NCBI RefSeq assembly: GCF_000263195.1
Contig: NC_018748.1
Span: 4,278,001 to 4,342,000 of the forward strand
Origin: Emticicia oligotrophica DSM 17448
Lineage (GTDB): Bacteria; Bacteroidota; Bacteroidia; Cytophagales; Spirosomataceae
DNA: 64,000 nucleotides
Reading direction: 5' to 3'
In this document: positions 54,448 to 63,500 of the stretch, one piece after another
How positions within the stretch are numbered: the first letter of the stretch is position 1
How the letters are laid out: each line of letters opens with the position of its first letter
Program-made: the position numbers and the translations under genes
Notes under the pieces: generated by a model
What the model saw: the letters and a program-made list of their open reading frames with translations, nothing else
Told to the model about the DNA's origin: nothing
The model's database searches: none

Positions 54448-55929
54448 CTACTTTGTTTTTTTTCTGTGCCAGAGTTTTATGTATAAAACTGAATCTGTTT
54501 CGAGTGTAAAATTCTTATTTAATTCATACCTTAATTTTTCAAGGGCTATTTTATTTTCAGGGGTATTTACTTTGGTACTATCATCAATTATTGAACTTCT
54601 GAATCCAAATAATACAAGCTTTAAGGAGGTATCTTTCAATGATTGTTCATAAATATTGGTATGTTTTTTAACGAAATCGCTTGTTTGCATTTCAGTATTT
54701 ATGAACGGAACATTCGGGTATTGATGAGAATGAAAATAAAATAAGCTACCAAAATCAATAAGCAATGCTTTATCACCTTTTTTTAGGTTTCTATTTACTG
54801 TACTTGCGTATGTTTTTTCAATAGCAAAATCATCTATTTTTACTAAACGTTGAATCACTTCTCGACGAGTAATAAAGATACTTACAATTACTATTACTAA
54901 TAATAGAATCAGTGAAATATATACTTTAGTAAGCTGTTTTTGATATATTTTGCTGTAATGAGTATAAACCGATGCGATTATTATTGAGAAAAAAGGAGCC
55001 GCAGGATAAAAATAGTGAGAGGCTTGACTTTTCATTAAAGATGCCAAGGAAATTAACCCAAAAAATATGCAAAGCATAAAAGTTGTATTTCCCCAATACT
55101 TCCTTTTTTCTTTTACACTTGCCGCTAAAATTATGCTAATAGCTGTCAGAATAATAAACCAGAAGGTTTTGATAATAAGCTTTTTAAGAAATAATGTATG
55201 AGCAGGGTAGGAGCCAAAAGGGTATATGTATGACCAATAAATATGTTCGTCCAATTTATTTATTTGGTTGAAATAAATAAGTGAAAGTAATAGCGGAACG
55301 GCAAACCCCATTAGGATACAAAGACCTTTTTGAAAAATTTGCCAAAATGAAGATTTTCTTAAAATAAAACATTCATAAAATAGGTATAGCCCTGCACCTG
55401 CAACGTAGAACATCGCTATACTTTTAAACAACATTGCAATTCCGAGTAATAGTCCGCCAACGAACCAATCTAGGTTTTTATTCTTTGAAAGAAATAATAA
55501 TGACCAAATAGCCAATATTGCAATTGGGGCTTCAGGTTCAAGGAAATTCATTTCCATGAAAAAACAGCAAATAAGCGAGAGAAAAGATGCAATAAGTGCC
55601 TGTTGGCTATCTTTAGTAAGTTTAAGAACAACGAAATAGCTTGAAATACCAATGCCAATAAATGAGGTACAAATAAGCAGTGTAACTGTTAAATGGTTAA
55701 AATCACCGCCAAATAGGTTAATTCCTAATTGCACAAATACATACCAAAGCCAAGATTTTGATGGAATAAAATCATACAATTGATAGCCATCATTAAGAGA
55801 ACGGCCAATAACTAAATATTCGAGAGCATCATATCCAAATCCAGAATTGTATGAAAATAAAGCAAAAATGGGTGTTATTGTTAATAAAACACCAATATAG
55901 ATAATTGTATTTGTGAGTTTAGTTTTGAT
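54448..55929 (-). CDS. GT39/ArnT-type membrane glycosyltransferase, apparent ATC start
   Basis: The frame with a usual start codon begins at a TTG at 55779 (443 residues), but it opens in the middle of the first extracellular loop. In the same frame the sequence runs upstream for 50 codons to an in-frame TAA. It gives a membrane helix (TNTIIYIGVLLTITPIFALF) and then SGFGYDALEYLVIGRSLNDG, the Asp/Glu-bearing loop GT-C enzymes use for catalysis. This stretch contains no ATG, GTG or TTG. An ATC at 55927-55929 sits 5 nt after a GGAGG, so I take 493 residues with ATC as start. About eleven helices follow, plus a soluble C-terminal domain. It would transfer a sugar from a polyprenyl-phosphate donor. 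It is the first gene of a three-gene minus-strand set. Confidence 0.75.
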   Translation of the reverse strand: MKTKLTNTIIYIGVLLTITPIFALFSYNSGFGYDALEYLVIGRSLNDGYQLYDFIPSKSWLWYVFVQLGINLFGGDFNHLTVTLLICTSFIGIGISSYFVVLKLTKDSQQALIASFLSLICCFFMEMNFLEPEAPIAILAIWSLLFLSKNKNLDWFVGGLLLGIAMLFKSIAMFYVAGAGLYLFYECFILRKSSFWQIFQKGLCILMGFAVPLLLSLIYFNQINKLDEHIYWSYIYPFGSYPAHTLFLKKLIIKTFWFIILTAISIILAASVKEKRKYWGNTTFMLCIFFGLISLASLMKSQASHYFYPAAPFFSIIIASVYTHYSKIYQKQLTKVYISLILLLVIVIVSIFITRREVIQRLVKIDDFAIEKTYASTVNRNLKKGDKALLIDFGSLFYFHSHQYPNVPFINTEMQTSDFVKKHTNIYEQSLKDTSLKLVLFGFRSSIIDDSTKVNTPENKIALEKLRYELNKNFTLETDSVLYIKLWHRKKTK

Positions 55930-55935
55930 ATTGTC

Positions 55936-55941
55936 CTCCTT
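55936..55941 (-). promoter_or_regulatory. Shine-Dalgarno-like GGAGG before the ATC start
   Basis: On the minus strand AAAAGGAGGACAAT precedes ATC. Strong GGAGG sites are uncommon before genes in this phylum and in this window. Its exact placement 5 nt before the ATC supports initiation there. A TATTTTTG -7-like element (complement of 55977-55984) lies about 50 nt upstream. Confidence 0.5.
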
Positions 55942-56123
55942 TTATTAGATTAACTGAATAATTCTATTAGACTTTGCAAAAATAGCAAAAATCATCTGTA
56001 ATAGTGTTATTCTTTGAAATCACTAAGCAAACTACCTAATTTAATCGTTTATTTTAATGGTCAACTATTTGAAAATTTGACTTAGTTTCTTGGGGTTCTC
56101 GTTAAACAGTGATAATTTTATGC

Positions 56124-57089
56124 ATGAATTGGATAAAGCCACTTACTATTGTCGAATTTGTCTTTATAGGCATTTTTTTGTTGGTTTATGCCACCTACTT
56201 TATTCGTTTATATATATTAGCTAGGCGTTTAGGAACTACTGCCCGCTCAGTGATATTTAAGTTTATCACAAGAGTTATTTATTTAAGCTTATGCATAATG
56301 GGTTTGTTAGGACCCAGTTTTGGTATCAACGAAATTGAAGCACAAGCAACAGGTAAAGACATATACTTAGTTTTTGACCTTTCAAAATCAATGGATGCCG
56401 TTGATATTGAGCCTTCTAGATTAGAAAAAACTAAATTTGAATTAATTAAAAATATTGATTTGTTGAAGTCCGATAGAATAGGATTGATAGTTTTTTCTTC
56501 AGGAGCTTATACCCACAGTCCCCTTACATTCGACCGCGATGCAGTAAAGTTATTTATTCAGAAATTAAATAGCGAGCTTTTTGTTCAAAATGGTACAAAT
56601 CTTAATTCTGCATTTGAATTAATTTTGAGTAAATTTAAGATAAGTAGTGTTCAAAATCCAAGAAAAAGTAAAGTAGTAGTTTTAATAACAGATGGAGAGG
56701 ATTTTGGGCAACTTGATTCTAATATCTTAGCAGAATTGAAAAAAAATAAAATTAATCTTTTGACTTTGGGTGTGGGCACTGCACAAGGAGGCCAGATTAG
56801 AGAAGAACTTGATTTTAAAAAAGATAGTGGTGGAAAAATTATTATTTCTAAATTGAATGCTTCATACTTAATAAAGCTCACTAAGGATTTGAATGGCAAA
56901 TATTTTCAGTTGAACAATCAACAAAATGGGGTTGTTGATTTATTGAAAGAGGTTGATAAAGTTGAGAGTAACTGGATTGATACAAGGAAAATGACAGTTG
57001 CCAATAATAAATATTATTATTTTGTCTTTTTAGCATTAATTTTAATCATTATTGATATACTGTTCACTGTGCGAACAATTAAAATATAG
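56124..57089 (+). CDS. VWA-domain membrane protein, BatA/BatB-like
   Basis: 321 residues from the ATG at 56124 (a GTG five codons earlier exists but adds a poor leader). Two membrane helices (about 9-30 and 47-66), a von Willebrand factor A domain (about 78-265) and a C-terminal helix (about 298-318). The MIDAS metal site is complete: DLSKS at residues 85-89, a Thr in NGTNLNSAF and Asp in VLITDGED. This matches Bat proteins described first in Bacteroides and Leptospira as linked to oxygen tolerance and envelope assembly. The usual Bat operon partners MoxR, DUF58 and BatD are not in the window. The TPR gene starts 2 nt after its stop. Confidence 0.85.
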   Translation: MNWIKPLTIVEFVFIGIFLLVYATYFIRLYILARRLGTTARSVIFKFITRVIYLSLCIMGLLGPSFGINEIEAQATGKDIYLVFDLSKSMDAVDIEPSRLEKTKFELIKNIDLLKSDRIGLIVFSSGAYTHSPLTFDRDAVKLFIQKLNSELFVQNGTNLNSAFELILSKFKISSVQNPRKSKVVVLITDGEDFGQLDSNILAELKKNKINLLTLGVGTAQGGQIREELDFKKDSGGKIIISKLNASYLIKLTKDLNGKYFQLNNQQNGVVDLLKEVDKVESNWIDTRKMTVANNKYYYFVFLALILIIIDILFTVRTIKI

Positions 57090-57091
57090 CT

Positions 57092-57760
57092 ATGAATTTA
57101 TGGTTTTTTTATATAATTCTACTCTTCCTCAACATTCGTTCTTTAACAAATGTACAAGAACGAAATGCTTTGAAAATAGAGGCAGGAAAGGCTTTTTTTA
57201 AAAAAAACTATTCATTATCAGTTCAAAAGTACCAGTCACTAGCCAATATTTCATATAACCTTGAACCCGAAGCTCGCTTGAATTTGGCTCATGCCTACTT
57301 TAAAATCAATGATACACTTAGGGCTTTAGAAGAATATCGAAAGCTTGTTAGATTAAATGATGTAGAGATTTCTACGGTTGCAATGATACAAGTAGGTGTA
57401 ATCGAAACTATGCGTGGTGATAGTATCTCAGCATTAGAACTTTTTAAAATTGCTCTGCAAAAAGATGATAGAAATAAAGTTGCTCGGTATAATTATGAAC
57501 TTTTGAGGAAAAAGATTCCCCAAACTCCTCCAAAAAATAGTCAGAGCCCAACTTCGGATAATGAAAATAAAACAAACACTGCTGCTGAAGCTGAGAAATC
57601 AGAAGAAAAAAAAGATATTCTTGATTCAATGACCCCAGAAAAAATGAGTAAAGAAAAGGCTTTACAACTTTTAGAGTCAATGAAGAATTCTGAATTACAA
57701 TTTGCACAAAAACGCAGGTATCAAGGTTCAAAGAAAGAAAAGGTAGTAAACGATTGGTGA
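57092..57760 (+). CDS. TPR protein, BatC-like
   Basis: 222 residues with an N-terminal hydrophobic segment (LWFFYIILLFLNI) as signal or anchor. Three to four tetratricopeptide repeats (about 30-140: GKAFFKKNYSLSVQKYQSL, LNLAHAYFKINDTLRALEEYRKL, IEAMR-like VIETMRGDSISALELFKIAL) are followed by a charged, Pro/Asn/Glu-rich tail. In Bat operons BatC is a TPR protein of the same plan beside BatA/BatB, and the 2-nt gap to the VWA gene supports that reading. It probably acts in the periplasm as partner of the VWA protein. Confidence 0.8.
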   Translation: MNLWFFYIILLFLNIRSLTNVQERNALKIEAGKAFFKKNYSLSVQKYQSLANISYNLEPEARLNLAHAYFKINDTLRALEEYRKLVRLNDVEISTVAMIQVGVIETMRGDSISALELFKIALQKDDRNKVARYNYELLRKKIPQTPPKNSQSPTSDNENKTNTAAEAEKSEEKKDILDSMTPEKMSKEKALQLLESMKNSELQFAQKRRYQGSKKEKVVNDW

Positions 57761-57814
57761 TAAAAGTAAAAGAGAATAAGCTTAAATTTCGTAAATAAAT
57801 ATCTTATCAATATA

Positions 57815-58783
57815 ATGACTCAAATTTCAAATAGCGGTGTTTTACAATCCGCAGTTAAGGAAACAAACTTTAATTTTGAAGGACAAACTGGATTTTACCG
57901 TGGAAAGGTACGCGATGTTTATGATTTTAACGATAAAGTCGTGATGGTGGCGTCGGATAGAATTTCAGCATTTGATGTGGTTCTTCCTCGACCGATACCA
58001 TTCAAAGGACAAGTTTTAAACCAAATTGCTGCAAAGTTTTTAAATGCCACTAAGGATATTGTACCAAATTGGTTGTTGGCTTCGCCTGACCCAAATGTTT
58101 CGATTGGTGTTCGATGCGAAACTTTTCCGGTTGAAATGGTTGTAAGAGGATATTTAGTGGGTCATGCTTGGCGAACTTACAAAAGCGGTTTAAGAACACT
58201 ATGTGGGGTTGTTTTACCTGAAGGTTTGAAGGAAAATGATAAGCTTCCTAGTCCAATTATTACTCCAACAACAAAAGCACACGAAGGGCACGATGAAGAT
58301 ATTTCGAGAGAAGACATCATTGCACGTGGTTTAGTTGAAGAGGCAAAATATATTCAACTTGAAAAGTATGCTTTGGCTCTATTTGCGAGAGGTACTGAAA
58401 TGGCTGCCGAACGTGGTTTAATTTTAGTTGATACAAAGTATGAATTCGGAGAAAAAGACGGGGTTATTTATTTAATTGATGAAGTACATACACCAGATTC
58501 TTCCCGTTATTTTTTCAAGAAAGGTTATGAAGAAAATCTAGCTCAAAATTTACCACAAAAGCAATTATCGAAAGAATTTGTACGTGAATGGTTAATTTCT
58601 AATAATTTTCAAGGAAAAGATGGGCAAGTTGTTCCAGAAATGACTGACGAAAAAGTATTGGAAATTTCAAATCGCTATATTGAACTTTACGAGAATGTTT
58701 CGGGTGAAAAGTTTGTACCTCAATCAGGTGAAAATGTCCATGAAAGAATTCAAAACAACATTAAGAAATACTTTGGTATTTAA
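57815..58783 (+). CDS. purC: Phosphoribosylaminoimidazole-succinocarboxamide synthase
   Basis: The SAICAR synthetase of purine synthesis, joining CAIR and aspartate with ATP. The 322 residues resemble the longer variant rather than the 240-residue enterobacterial form. Signatures: [11 protein letters not shown] near residue 30, [19 protein letters not shown] near 50, [19 protein letters not shown] near 108, [12 protein letters not shown] near 154, and LVDTKYEFG plus [14 protein letters not shown] near 205-230. Cytosolic. The gene is preceded by the Bat-like pair and convergent with gltD across a 200-nt gap with hairpins. Confidence 0.96.
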   Translation: MTQISNSGVLQSAVKETNFNFEGQTGFYRGKVRDVYDFNDKVVMVASDRISAFDVVLPRPIPFKGQVLNQIAAKFLNATKDIVPNWLLASPDPNVSIGVRCETFPVEMVVRGYLVGHAWRTYKSGLRTLCGVVLPEGLKENDKLPSPIITPTTKAHEGHDEDISREDIIARGLVEEAKYIQLEKYALALFARGTEMAAERGLILVDTKYEFGEKDGVIYLIDEVHTPDSSRYFFKKGYEENLAQNLPQKQLSKEFVREWLISNNFQGKDGQVVPEMTDEKVLEISNRYIELYENVSGEKFVPQSGENVHERIQNNIKKYFGI

Positions 58784-58987
58784 ATGTGTGATAAAACATG
58801 AGTTATCGTGAATTTCGAGATAACTTATCATTCAATTTCATTTCAGTAATAGTTTGTAATTAACAAGTTTATTATCTTTTTTTGAAAACTGTTCAGAACA
58901 TTTTTTAGCATTTATTTCTAGATTCTGTTCAAAAATAAAGCCATTCCTGAAATTCAAGAATGGCTTTGCTTTGTGTAATAATATAAA
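58784..58987. terminator. Gap with hairpins between convergent purC and gltD
   Basis: Two hairpins are visible: AGTTATC...GATAACT near 58800-58827, for purC, and AAAGCCATTC at 58937-58946 with GAATGGCTTT at 58958-58967, for gltD. The second is followed on the minus strand by TATTTTT. Both are plausible terminators. Confidence 0.6.
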
Positions 58988-60493
58988 TTAAGCTTCAGCG
59001 TATGCTGGTGAAATCATTGAAACTGCTTTTGCTTCCAATAGTGTTTCTCCCATCAAATACTCATCTACTTTACGAGCACATTCACGACCTTCTGAAATGG
59101 CCCAAACAACTAATGATTGCCCACGACGCATATCACCCGCAGCAAAGATTTTTGGATTTGATGTTTGATAATTTGGTGCTTTAGCATTTTTTCTTTCATC
59201 AACTTCAATTTCTAATTGACTTAAAATATCTTGTTGAGGATGTAAGAAACCTGCGGCAATTAAAGCTAATTCACAAGGAATTTCACGTTCATTCATTTCT
59301 ACTTTTGTTCCATTAAACATAGCAGATTCTGAAATTAAAATACCTTTTAAATTTCCATTTTCATCACCAATGAATTCCTTTACATTGATACTAAACAAAC
59401 GCTCACAACCCTCTTCATGCGAAGTAGAAGTACGTTTGGTCAACGGCCACATAGGCCAAGGAGTTGCTTCTGAGCGAACTTGGTAGAAAGGTTGTTTCTT
59501 ATCGTCTAATTCTGGTTCAGGCATTACCTCAACCTGTGTAATTGATTTTGCTTTATGACGATTAGAAGTACCTACACAGTCAGAACCTGTATCTCCACCA
59601 CCAATCACCACTACATTTTTGCCAGTTGCTAACAATTCACCATTTTGATATGCAGAACCACGATGGTCGTTCACACGTTCAATACCTGAAACACGCTTAT
59701 TTTGTTGGCTCAAGAACTCCATTGCAGGATAGATACCTTTCAACTCTTTTCCTTTTATTTCAATCATACGTGGTACGGTTGAGCCACCAGCTAAAACAAT
59801 AGCATCAAAGTCTCTTACAAGGTCAGAAGCTTTTACATTTACTCCAACATTTGCATTTGTAATGAATTCAATGCCTTCTGCTTTCATCACTTCAACTCTA
59901 CGACGAACTACAGATTTATCTAGTTTGAAATCAGGAATACCGTAGCGTAAAAGTCCACCAACTTCATCGGCACGTTCAAAAACTGTAACTAAATGTCCTG
60001 CTTTGTTTAGTTGTGAAGCAGCAGCCAGACCAGCAGGGCCAGAACCAACTACAGCTACTTTTTTGCCAGTGCGTTTTTTAGGTACATTTGGTTTAACCCA
60101 ACCATTAGCATAAGCCTTTTCAATGATTGATTTTTCAATGTATTCAATTGCAACTGGTGGTTTATTGATACCCAATACGCAAGAAGATTCGCAAGGTGCT
60201 GGGCAAATTCTTCCTGTAAATTCTGGGAAATTATTTGTAGAGCTTAAAATCTGATAAGCATATTCCCAGTTTTCTTCATAAACGGCATCATTAAATTCTG
60301 GAATTATATTTCCTAGTGGACATCCATTATGACAAAACGGTACGCCACAATCCATACAGCGAGCGGCCTGTTTTTGAGTATTATTTTCATCTACAGGTAG
60401 TTCAACTTCATTGTAGTCTAAACGACGTTCATCAACGTTTCGCTTAGCTGCCGCTTCTCTTTGAAATTCTAAGAAACCAGTTGGTTTTCCCAT
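58988..60493 (-). CDS. gltD: Glutamate synthase small subunit
   Basis: The NADPH-oxidising beta subunit of bacterial GOGAT, passing electrons to the large subunit for glutamate formation from glutamine and 2-oxoglutarate. The 501 residues are normal. Cysteine motifs for two 4Fe-4S clusters lie at CMDCGVPFCHNGCPLG near 41-56 and CPAPCESSCVLG near 97-108. The FAD dinucleotide fold is VVGSGPAGLAAASQL near 149 and the NADPH fold VVIGGGDTGSDCVGT near 291. It follows gltB in the same direction (75-nt gap with a hairpin), so the pair is an operon. Confidence 0.96.
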   Translation of the reverse strand: MGKPTGFLEFQREAAAKRNVDERRLDYNEVELPVDENNTQKQAARCMDCGVPFCHNGCPLGNIIPEFNDAVYEENWEYAYQILSSTNNFPEFTGRICPAPCESSCVLGINKPPVAIEYIEKSIIEKAYANGWVKPNVPKKRTGKKVAVVGSGPAGLAAASQLNKAGHLVTVFERADEVGGLLRYGIPDFKLDKSVVRRRVEVMKAEGIEFITNANVGVNVKASDLVRDFDAIVLAGGSTVPRMIEIKGKELKGIYPAMEFLSQQNKRVSGIERVNDHRGSAYQNGELLATGKNVVVIGGGDTGSDCVGTSNRHKAKSITQVEVMPEPELDDKKQPFYQVRSEATPWPMWPLTKRTSTSHEEGCERLFSINVKEFIGDENGNLKGILISESAMFNGTKVEMNEREIPCELALIAAGFLHPQQDILSQLEIEVDERKNAKAPNYQTSNPKIFAAGDMRRGQSLVVWAISEGRECARKVDEYLMGETLLEAKAVSMISPAYAEA

Positions 60494-60535
60494 TTTAATA
60501 TCGTGATTTTGTGTATTTCTTTAATAATTTAGTTT

Positions 60536-60563
60536 ATTCGTCCTCATTTCAATGAGGACGAAT
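60536..60563. repeat. Intercistronic hairpin between gltB and gltD
   Basis: Perfect 13-bp arms ATTCGTCCTCATT at 60536-60548 and AATGAGGACGAAT at 60551-60563 with a 2-nt centre. On the minus (sense) strand no T-run follows (AAACTAAATT), so complete termination is unlikely. It may stabilise the gltB message or reduce gltD expression relative to gltB. Confidence 0.6.
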
Positions 60564-60568
60564 ATTTT

Positions 60569-63500
60569 TTATGCAATAGCTTTTTCAGCTTCAGCTTTTT
60601 TCTTTCTTTCCAATAAAACTCGCTTGTAATCCGTTGGGAATACTTTCACAAAGTTTGGAATTTCGTTATCGAAATTAGCTAATATACGAGCAGCTACTTC
60701 ACTATTGGTTTCTTTTTGGTGTTTTTCGATGAAAGATTTTAGCATAGCTGCATCTTCGGCATCAACTGTTTCTAAACCAACCATCTCTTTGTTGCATTTT
60801 GCTTCAAATGTTTTGTTTGGATTATAAACATAAGCAATACCACCACTCATACCAGCTGCGAAGTTTCTTCCAGTTTCGCCTAAAATAATGGCTAAACCAC
60901 CAGTCATGTATTCTAAACCATGGTCTCCGATACCTTCAACAACTACTTTTGCTCCTGAATTTCTTACACAGAAACGTTCTCCAGCCATACCTCTGATATA
61001 CGCTTCACCAGAGGTAGCACCATAGAATGCCACGTTTCCAATGATCATATTTTCCTCAGCCTTAAAAGTTGACTTTCTATCTGGATAAACAACTAATTCT
61101 GCCCCACAAAGACCTTTACCAAAATAGTCATTTGAATCGCCTTCTAATTCAAGTTTTAAACCTTTTGTTGAGAAAGCTCCGAATGATTGTCCTGCTGTAC
61201 CGCGGAATTTGTAATGAATAGTTCCATAAGGAAGGCCATCACCTGCATAAACTTTTGAAATTTCATTAGAAGTCATTGCACCAATTGAGCGGTTTAAGTT
61301 ATTAACCGTGTATTCAGCACTAACTTCTTGTTTACTTTCTAAAGCTGGTTTGGCATCTGCCATCATAGTCCAATCAAGTACTTGAGAAATACCATGGTCT
61401 TGCTCTTCTTGCTTGTATTGAGCTACATCCAAGGTAGTTGGCTCTTTATATAAAATTCCAGAAAGGTCAATTTTCTTATATTTCCAATGGTTAATGTCAT
61501 CACGTTTTTCCAAGAATTGTGATTGACCAACCATTTCGTTAACAGTTCTGAAGCCTAATTCTGCCATGATTTCACGTAACTCCATTGCCAAGTAAGTAAA
61601 CATATTTACCACATGCTCAGGTTTACCGCTAAACATTGCTCTTAACTCCTTGTTTTGTGTGGCAACACCAACAGGACAAGTATTTAAGTGACATTTACGC
61701 ATCATGATACAACCCACTGAAACTAAAGCAGCGGTAGCTACACCAAACTCTTCTGCACCTAATAAGGCTGCAATTGCAAGGTCACGTCCTGTACGTAATT
61801 GACCATCCGCTTGAACTGTTATGCGTCCACGCAATTTATTTTTAACCAAAGTTTGGTGAGTTTCAGCTAAACCTAACTCCCATGGTAAGCCCGCATGACG
61901 AATAGATGAAAGCGGAGAAGCTCCAGTACCACCATCATGTCCAGCAATTAAAACCACATCGGCGTGTGCTTTCGCTACACCCGTAGCAACTGTACCTACA
62001 CCTGCTTCAGAAACTAATTTAACTGAAATTCTTGCATCACGATTTGAGTTTTTCAAATCATAAATTAATTGTGCTAAATCTTCAATTGAATAAATATCAT
62101 GGTGTGGAGGAGGGGAGATTAAACCCACACCAGGTGTACTATGACGAACTCGACCAATCCAATCATCTACTTTATGACCAGGAAGCTGACCACCTTCACC
62201 AGGTTTTGCCCCTTGAGCCATTTTTATTTGAAGTTCTTTCGCATTAGTTAAATAATAACTTGTAACACCAAAACGTCCTGATGCAACTTGTTTGATGCTT
62301 GAACTTAAATTATCTCCATTGGCATCTGGTTTGTAACGAATTTCGTCTTCGCCACCTTCCCCTGAGTTTGAACGACCACCAATTCGGTTCATTGCAATTG
62401 CCAAGGTCGTATGAGCTTCCCAAGAAATTGAGCCAAACGACATGGCACCAGTAGCAAAACGTTTGAAAATACTTTCAACTGGTTCTACTTCTTCTAATGG
62501 AATAGAATTTCCTTTTTTGAATTTCAACAAACCACGTAGAGTTAAAGCATCTTTCGTTTGCTCGTTGATAAGTTTTGAGTATTGCTTGAAAATTTGGTAT
62601 CCTTTATCAAGGTCTTTTTCTCCAACTCTACCAGATTGTTGTAATAGGTGAATACTTTGAGGATTAAACATGTGTCTTTCCCCACGTTGTTTCCATTGAT
62701 AAACACCTCCAACTTCCAAGCGTTTTACTGATTCCTGAGGTACCTCTGGGAAAGCGACTCGGTGTCTGATATTGGCTTCTTTTGCAATTTCTGCCAAGCC
62801 CATACCGCCAATTCTTGAAATTGTACCAGTAAAATATTTGTCAATTACTTGCTTATTCAAACCGATACACTCGAATATTTGTGCACCTTGATAAGATTGA
62901 AGCGTTGAGATACCCATTTTTGAGAAAATCTTCAACAACTCTTTATCAACTGCTTTAATATAATTTTTATTGAGTGTGTAATCATCAAATTCTCCTTCGA
63001 TTAATCCTTTCTTATTCATTGAAGAAAGTGTTTCAAAGGCCATATAAGGGCAAATGCCAGAAGCCCCATATCCAATTAGAGTTGCAAAGTGATGAGTTTC
63101 CCAAATATCACCAGCTTCTACTAAGATTCCAGCCTTACCACGAATTCCTTTTCTAATTAAATGATGATGAATGGCTGCTGTAGCTAACAATGACGGGATA
63201 GGAGCGTGGTCACTATCAATCGCACGGTCAGACAAAATCAAGATTTCAAATCCATCTTCAATCGCATCTTCAGCATAACGACAAATACGCTCTAATCCAA
63301 ATTCTAGTGCTTTTCCAATATCACCTGCTTTTGAATTAAAGTAAGTATTAATAGTTTTTGCTTGGAATCCTTTGTAATCAACAAATCGAAGTTTATCAAA
63401 CTCTTCAATCGTCAATACTGGTTGGTCAAGTTGAACCATACGGCAGTGAATTGGCGATTCTTTGAGAATATTTTCGTTTGCCCCAACAAATGAAATCAAT

